From positions 1-64,000 of the forward strand of contig OMXO01000007.1 in the NCBI GenBank assembly GCA_900315035.1: a DNA stretch of 64,000 nt, read 5' to 3'. Positions 59,568 through 64,000 of the stretch are shown piece after piece. The position numbers were made by a program, and so were the translations under genes. This stretch comes from an uncultured Prevotella sp. (GTDB taxonomy: Bacteria; Bacteroidota; Bacteroidia; Bacteroidales; Bacteroidaceae). Under the pieces are notes generated by a model, which was not told where the DNA came from, made no database searches, and saw only the letters and a list, made by a program, of their open reading frames with translations. The stretch's first letter is position 1, and each line of letters starts with the position of its first letter.

Positions 59568-60999
59568 TTTGGATTTTTTTACAGATTAATGCTAATATTT
59601 CCTTCTCCGTTTTATTTTTTAATAGATATTGGCAAGTTAAATACCACAAAGAGCAAATAATCGCAATGATAAATAAGGAAAGCCAGTTCCTTTCTGTTTG
59701 GAAAATGAGATATGAAATCAGGAAGAATGAACATGCAATCAATATATTAAATACTGATTCTCTAATATTATTGAAACGAATTGGAGTTTTTCTATAAATA
59801 AAATGCAACATCACTACCAATATTACAATCTCCGCTAAAACTGAAGAAAATGCTGCTCCTGATGCTCCAAATAATGGAATCAAAATCAAATTTAGAGAAA
59901 AATTAGTAATCGTTCCTGAAAGTATTGAATATAAAAACAACTTATCAAAGCCAAATCCCAATAATATCTGTACCCCTGTCAAATTATTAAAACCTATCAC
60001 GATAACTGTAATAATAATAATCTGCAAAGGAATAATAGTACCATAAAATTGTTCACCATAAAATAAAGGGACAAACACTGGGGCTAATGCTATTACACTA
60101 AAAGCTATAGGAAAACTTAAAAAAGAAACAATAGAAAAGGATTTATTCATTAGGCCATTTATATCATCCCACTTCCCTTCCTTTTTTAATAGGGTGACTC
60201 TCGGCAAGACAACCGCTGATAAGCTCGTTACAATTGGGACCAAAGCTTTTGAAATGTGAGTAGCGCAATTATAATAGCCAACCTCTTTGTAATCGGTCAT
60301 GAAACCCAGCATCAATGTATCAAGCATTGTATATATAGATATAGCAATGGATGATGAAAACAATATCAACAGTGGTTTTAAATGGTACTTCCCTGATAAT
60401 GTAAAACACGGATGGATACCTGATTGGTTCAGTTTAATAAAATTCCAGATCTCATTTGAGACTTCTGCCGTAGCATTTAACGTGACATATATTAACAAAT
60501 CATTCTTTTCATGGACTAGCAAAAACAATAATAGGACACTTAGGGCTTTTACTACTAATGAACGAAAGGTTATATAGGCAAATTCTTCTTTACCTTGGAA
60601 AAACCAGTCAACTTTAAATGGTGTAGTATATAAGATAATACCCGCCACCAAAAAGACGAAATAGTTTTCGTTAAGCTGAGGTACAAAAATAATGGATAAA
60701 AAAAGTATGATACTGCAAATTAAAGTAACAACGATCGATATAGATATAATCTCTGAAATGAAAATTGTCTGTTCTTTAGTATTATCCTTAATCTTTGCAA
60801 TTTCGCGAATACCATAATAAGGAATACCTAAAGCAGCAAATAGGGAAAAATAACAAGCATAAGTATTAGCAAAGTTAAACAAGCCAACTCCATCTGGTTC
60901 CAATACACGAGACACATAAGGTGCCGTTATCAAAGGAAAAATGACCTTTGATATATTGAGGAGAATATTGTATAAGAAGTTACGCTTAATCGACTTCAT
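59551..60999 (-). CDS. wzx: Oligosaccharide flippase (Wzx-like)
   Basis: A 482-residue MATE/PST-type protein with about fourteen hydrophobic segments. KSIKRNFLYNILLNISKVIF, PLITAPYVSRVLEPDGVGLF and NFANTYACYFSLFAALGIPY are typical of Wzx N-termini. It moves the lipid-linked repeat unit across the inner membrane. It overlaps its neighbours by 14 and 17 bases. AT-rich. Confidence 0.93.
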   Translation of the reverse strand: MKSIKRNFLYNILLNISKVIFPLITAPYVSRVLEPDGVGLFNFANTYACYFSLFAALGIPYYGIREIAKIKDNTKEQTIFISEIISISIVVTLICSIILFLSIIFVPQLNENYFVFLVAGIILYTTPFKVDWFFQGKEEFAYITFRSLVVKALSVLLLFLLVHEKNDLLIYVTLNATAEVSNEIWNFIKLNQSGIHPCFTLSGKYHLKPLLILFSSSIAISIYTMLDTLMLGFMTDYKEVGYYNCATHISKALVPIVTSLSAVVLPRVTLLKKEGKWDDINGLMNKSFSIVSFLSFPIAFSVIALAPVFVPLFYGEQFYGTIIPLQIIIITVIVIGFNNLTGVQILLGFGFDKLFLYSILSGTITNFSLNLILIPLFGASGAAFSSVLAEIVILVVMLHFIYRKTPIRFNNIRESVFNILIACSFFLISYLIFQTERNWLSLFIIAIICSLWYLTCQYLLKNKTEKEILALICKKIQNVRTN

Positions 61000-62239
61000 T
61001 TATTCGATTGAAATTGCTATTCTTTTCAAAAGATGAATGGAGAAACACCATTGAATACCATTTGGACAAGCTAAAAGAAACCATAAAAATGGTAAGGATA
61101 TTATATTGAGAGACTGTAAAAGTGAAGAGAAGGAAATAAGACAACACTAACATGGAGAACTGTAAATCTTTTTCCTTTAAATATACCCAAATTGGAATAA
61201 AGAAGAATGATGCCAAATAAAGTAAAAGAAAGTATATGCCGCCATGTGCAAATACGCCAAACAACGAGTTACTATAACCATAATTAAACCTTTCTGAACT
61301 ATCATGTTTGCGCATTATGCCGGAACCAAATATTGGATTTTCCATACCAACTTCTATACATTTTACAATATCTTTGCTTCTACTATTGTAAGATCCGTCA
61401 CTTAATTCTTTCTTATTCTCCAAAACATTTGAAATTGCAATTAATGAAACAAGTAAGAGTAATGGCAACAACAAAATCATCTGAAGTTTTAACTTTGATG
61501 ACAAACTGAAATATCCTTTAATAAAGAAAGTAACAAAAAGGAAAATTAGACCAGTTGTTGAAATCGTCGTAAAGATTGCAATTACAATGATAATTATACG
61601 TTTAAATCTCAAATTTCTGCATACAAATAATTCTATCGATAGTGAAACACAAAGAATCATATTATGCATTGGAGCTTCGTTAAATATCCCACTATTTCTT
61701 ATAATAGACATTGTTCCTGCTGTCGCCTCTAACTCCTGAGTTTCAAAATATAGGCCATAATAAGTTGTGATAAATCTATCACTCGCCCATGAATTGGGAA
61801 TTAATGCTGAAGAAGAAATTATTCCTAGTATACTTCCAAATAACCAGAAAAAAAGTGATATTGCTGTAAGAACTATTACTATATTTGAGAATTTATTTAA
61901 TAGCTCATACCCCCCCCCTTCATCATTACTATATGAAAATATTAGAGTTAAGAAGAGAGGGAAAAAGACATAATATATCTTAATAAAACTTGTTATTCTT
62001 CCAGAATATACGTTTAATAATGGAATAATTGCTCCTACTAATAATGCCGCTATAAACAAAAAGTTTGCTGATGAAACCTGATGTCTATTACTATAAATAA
62101 GAACAATTGAAGAAAAAACAATAAAAATATTCTGGATTTTTACTACAACTGGAAATTCAATATATGGCGTATTAAACTCCAGAATAATCATAAGCATCAG
62201 GAGATATTCAAAAAAAGATATGATACCCTTCTTTAACAT
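60986..62239 (-). CDS. O-antigen ligase/polymerase-like protein with G9 tract
   Basis: A 417-residue protein with about ten membrane helices and a periplasmic loop before NPIFGSGIMRKHDSSERFNY and GVFAHGGIYFLLLYLA, as in the Wzy_C/WaaL group. It either joins repeat units or ligates the glycan, so the operon has two candidates for polymerisation. The coding strand has nine G in a row (61910-61918) in frame within SNDEGGGYELL. Slippage there would truncate the protein at about a quarter of its length. It lies 30 bases after wzz. Confidence 0.85.
   Translation of the reverse strand: MLKKGIISFFEYLLMLMIILEFNTPYIEFPVVVKIQNIFIVFSSIVLIYSNRHQVSSANFLFIAALLVGAIIPLLNVYSGRITSFIKIYYVFFPLFLTLIFSYSNDEGGGYELLNKFSNIVIVLTAISLFFWLFGSILGIISSSALIPNSWASDRFITTYYGLYFETQELEATAGTMSIIRNSGIFNEAPMHNMILCVSLSIELFVCRNLRFKRIIIIVIAIFTTISTTGLIFLFVTFFIKGYFSLSSKLKLQMILLLPLLLLVSLIAISNVLENKKELSDGSYNSRSKDIVKCIEVGMENPIFGSGIMRKHDSSERFNYGYSNSLFGVFAHGGIYFLLLYLASFFFIPIWVYLKEKDLQFSMLVLSYFLLFTFTVSQYNILTIFMVSFSLSKWYSMVFLHSSFEKNSNFNRINEVD
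61910..61918 (-). repeat. G9 homopolymer in the ligase/polymerase-like gene
   Basis: Nine consecutive C on the plus strand (G on the coding strand) encode three glycines. In AT-rich DNA this is very unlikely by chance, and it is a classical slippage site. Confidence 0.85.
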
Positions 62240-62269
62240 CTTTTGTGAACTATTTTACAACGATACCAC

Positions 62270-63331
62270 TTACTTGTTCTGAATCCCGAAAATTGGGAGC
62301 AAATGCTTTTCCTTATGCCAAACGTAGATGGTAGTACCCATGCAGGAAAGAAAAAGAAACATCATACATAGGATTGCACGCTTCGGGCCTTCTTTCTTGA
62401 CAGGAACCGTTGCGGGCTGCAAAATTGTAAATGCTGGTGTTTCTTCCTGAACCTTTGCTTCTGCCAGTTGAAGTTGGGCTAATACCTGTGAATAGGCACG
62501 GTACTCTATCTGCATCTTATTCTCCAATTTAGTACGTTCACTGCGCATATTTTCAAACAAGATGCTCCTATTAGCATCGGCATAGTCAGCATATGCTTTA
62601 CGGGCCTTTTCATAACGAGCTTCTGTTTCTACAAGTAGCTTTTTATTATACTCCAAATCAATTCTCGCTTTACTTGTTCGATAGTCTGTAATGAATTTCT
62701 GAAGTCGTACTCTCACGGAATCAGCCATTGTAGCAGCGATGTACGGATCGGTATCTGTTACATCGATTGTAATCACAAGTGTTTTCTTATCGACATCACA
62801 GACGATTTTGTCCTCCATTTCTTTTGCTATATTGTATTGTTCTTTCGTTAATTTGAAAGGATTGACAAATTCTAATGTGTCCTTATCAATGAACCAAGAC
62901 TTAATGGTTTCTATAATAGCCTTCTTCGAGGAAGTCCACCAAGGAAGTTTCTGCTCTTTAGACAAATAATCATAATAGCTCATTTTCGTGTGTGTGCTAT
63001 CGTCTTCTTGTTCCACTAATACAGGGAAAAGGGTTGCCCGAAATGGAACACTGTTAATCAAGTCCGGATAAAGTGTAGGTATCAGAGCATCTGTTCCAAA
63101 GTTGCCACTTGCAATATTAATGCCAAAGCTACTGGCCAAACTAGCCAAAGATCCTGTTTTACTATTCCCAGATAGCTCAGGTGCAAGTTTTACTGTACAA
63201 CGGTAATAATTGGGAATGCATAATGTGATGAAAGCTGCTAACACAAATGTTATAGCAATAACCTTATAATAAAGACGCCTATTCCGGTATATGTCTCTAT
63301 ATAAGTCAAAAATGCTTAACTTATTATCCAT
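62270..63331 (-). CDS. wzz: Chain-length determinant protein (Wzz-like)
   Basis: A 353-residue polysaccharide co-polymerase. The first helix (about 22-42; VIAITFVLAAFITLCIPNYY) and a last helix (about 323-343; AILCMMFLFLSCMGTTIYVW) flank a periplasmic, coiled-coil-rich part (YNKKLLVETEARYEKARKAY). The proline-rich motif before the last helix (QPATVPVKKEGPKR) is typical. There is no C-terminal kinase domain. It sets polymer length with the Wzy protein. It follows the export lipoprotein gene after 62 bases. Confidence 0.92.
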   Translation of the reverse strand: MDNKLSIFDLYRDIYRNRRLYYKVIAITFVLAAFITLCIPNYYRCTVKLAPELSGNSKTGSLASLASSFGINIASGNFGTDALIPTLYPDLINSVPFRATLFPVLVEQEDDSTHTKMSYYDYLSKEQKLPWWTSSKKAIIETIKSWFIDKDTLEFVNPFKLTKEQYNIAKEMEDKIVCDVDKKTLVITIDVTDTDPYIAATMADSVRVRLQKFITDYRTSKARIDLEYNKKLLVETEARYEKARKAYADYADANRSILFENMRSERTKLENKMQIEYRAYSQVLAQLQLAEAKVQEETPAFTILQPATVPVKKEGPKRAILCMMFLFLSCMGTTIYVWHKEKHLLPIFGIQNK

Positions 63332-63371
63332 AATGAATTTATATACAGATTAAGGTAAATTAACCCGAAGG

Positions 63372-63393
63372 AACCTTGAGTTAACTTAAGGTT
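63372..63393. repeat. Palindrome between the export gene and wzz
   Basis: AACCTTGAGTTAACTTAAGG plus TT is a near-perfect 22-base dyad that directly follows the stop codon of the export gene. It may be a weak attenuator or an mRNA processing site. Confidence 0.55.
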
Positions 63394-64000
63394 TTACTTA
63401 ACAAGATGGGCGATGGAGGCGACCATTGTGCCGAGAGAGGCGAAACTGGTGCCGATACCGAGCCACTGGGTCATCTTACTGTTATCGCGAGGAGCCTTGG
63501 TGGGTACGACAATCTCGCAACCTGGTTCAATCTTGCCTTCACGGGCCAGAGCCATTGTGCCATTCTGATAAACGATATAGGCATGACGCTTCTTGGCGCG
63601 GTCGCCAAAGCCACCTGCCTGTTTGATATAATATTTGTAACCTTTGCCCTCGTCGAAAGCAACGGTATTGGGGGCATTGACATCACCGCTGATACGAACG
63701 GTATGATTGAAGCGGGGCACTATCAGCTGATCGCCATCGACGAGTTCGATATCCTGTGTAGATCCTGGATTAGCAATTGCTTCATCGAGATGGATACCGA
63801 CGGTATAGGTATCTGACATCGCAAGTTTGTCGAGGCTGATAGAGTCTTTGCCATCGGCACTCTGACGCGCCATCTGGATAACCGCCTGCATACGGGCTTT
63901 CTCGGCTTCCGTCATCTTACGCACTAAGCGGGCACCTCGCACATAGCTGCCGGGCACAACGCCACCGGCAGCCTTGATGACATCGGAGAGACGCTGATTC
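63394..64000 (-). CDS. Polysaccharide export protein with SLBB domains (Wza-like), 3' part
   Basis: The last 202 codons of a gene that enters from the right edge; the reading frame is open up to 63999. Two SLBB-like units are visible: RLSDVIKAAGGVVPGSYVRG with GARLVRKMTEAEKARM, and LIVPRFNHTVRISGDVNAPN with GYKYYIKQAGGFGDRAKKRH. The C-terminus has a hydrophobic stretch (GTSFASLGTMVASIAHLV). It forms the outer-membrane export channel for the polysaccharide. It is the most upstream gene of the capsule operon in this window. Confidence 0.9.
   Translation of the reverse strand, partial: NQRLSDVIKAAGGVVPGSYVRGARLVRKMTEAEKARMQAVIQMARQSADGKDSISLDKLAMSDTYTVGIHLDEAIANPGSTQDIELVDGDQLIVPRFNHTVRISGDVNAPNTVAFDEGKGYKYYIKQAGGFGDRAKKRHAYIVYQNGTMALAREGKIEPGCEIVVPTKAPRDNSKMTQWLGIGTSFASLGTMVASIAHLVK

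Noticed and set aside
1..64000. tRNA, rRNA and insertion sequences
   Set aside because: Reading through the gaps I found no cloverleaf, rRNA segment, transposase motif or terminal inverted repeats; a dedicated search was not possible.

Overview
The window looks like a chromosome segment of a Bacteroidales bacterium, most likely Prevotella or a close relative. Several promoters match the Bacteroidetes form (TTTG, 19-21 bases, TAnnTTTG) and Shine-Dalgarno sites are scarce. An EF-G2-type factor, a CotH protein with a Por-secretion-like tail and many lipoproteins also fit that phylum. I saw no rRNA, tRNA, insertion sequence or CRISPR array.

Left part (1-19,051): the 5' part of an EF-G paralogue diverges from hemW. 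A long, tightly packed minus-strand run follows, transcribed from 14,233 down to 1,933. It encodes a zinc-ribbon protein, a membrane Ser/Thr kinase, a four-domain CbbX-like AAA+ ATPase, a zinc-ribbon/FHA protein and a PP2C phosphatase, then metA, a U32 peptidase and a lipoprotein. The first five look like one phospho-signalling machine and are the best candidate here for an undescribed system. A lolA-like/ABC-F/pepO operon lies upstream.

Middle (19,141-41,865): a tex/dac/terC operon; a nearly complete pantothenate-to-CoA operon (panB, panC, panD, coaBC, coaX) ending in a Rossmann/DUF2520-like gene that may supply the missing ketopantoate reductase; thrS-infC-(rpmI)-rplT, where only the last 24 codons of rpmI remain; spor-ruvX-def-TPR-cotH; a YtxH/holin-like/small-protein envelope trio; a lipoprotein-murB-MBL operon; and pheS.

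Right part (41,866-64,000): a GNAT acetyltransferase, an AAA-ATPase/nuclease-like gene, a polyprenyl-phosphate sugar transferase and a duplicated outer-membrane protein border a large capsule/O-antigen operon (>64,000 down to 48,008). That operon holds an export lipoprotein, Wzz, Wzx, two polymerase/ligase-like proteins, an acyltransferase, Glf, four glycosyltransferases, a polysaccharide pyruvyl transferase, an FrhB-like iron-sulfur protein and a radical SAM protein. Its core (about 50-62 kb) is visibly AT-rich, suggesting horizontal exchange, and has G9 and T7G7 tracts that could cause phase variation.

Small repeats cut across these regions. A heptamer (GAGRNNN) occurs in hemW, between two genes near 2.9 kb and at the junction of the duplicated OMP domains. 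TTCCCA-N3-TGGGAA palindromes occur inside the ABC-F gene and in a repeat-rich 766-bp noncoding block at 47,242-48,007. A 47-bp near-perfect palindrome lies inside the frhB-like gene. Functions are assigned by reading motifs; no database search was run.
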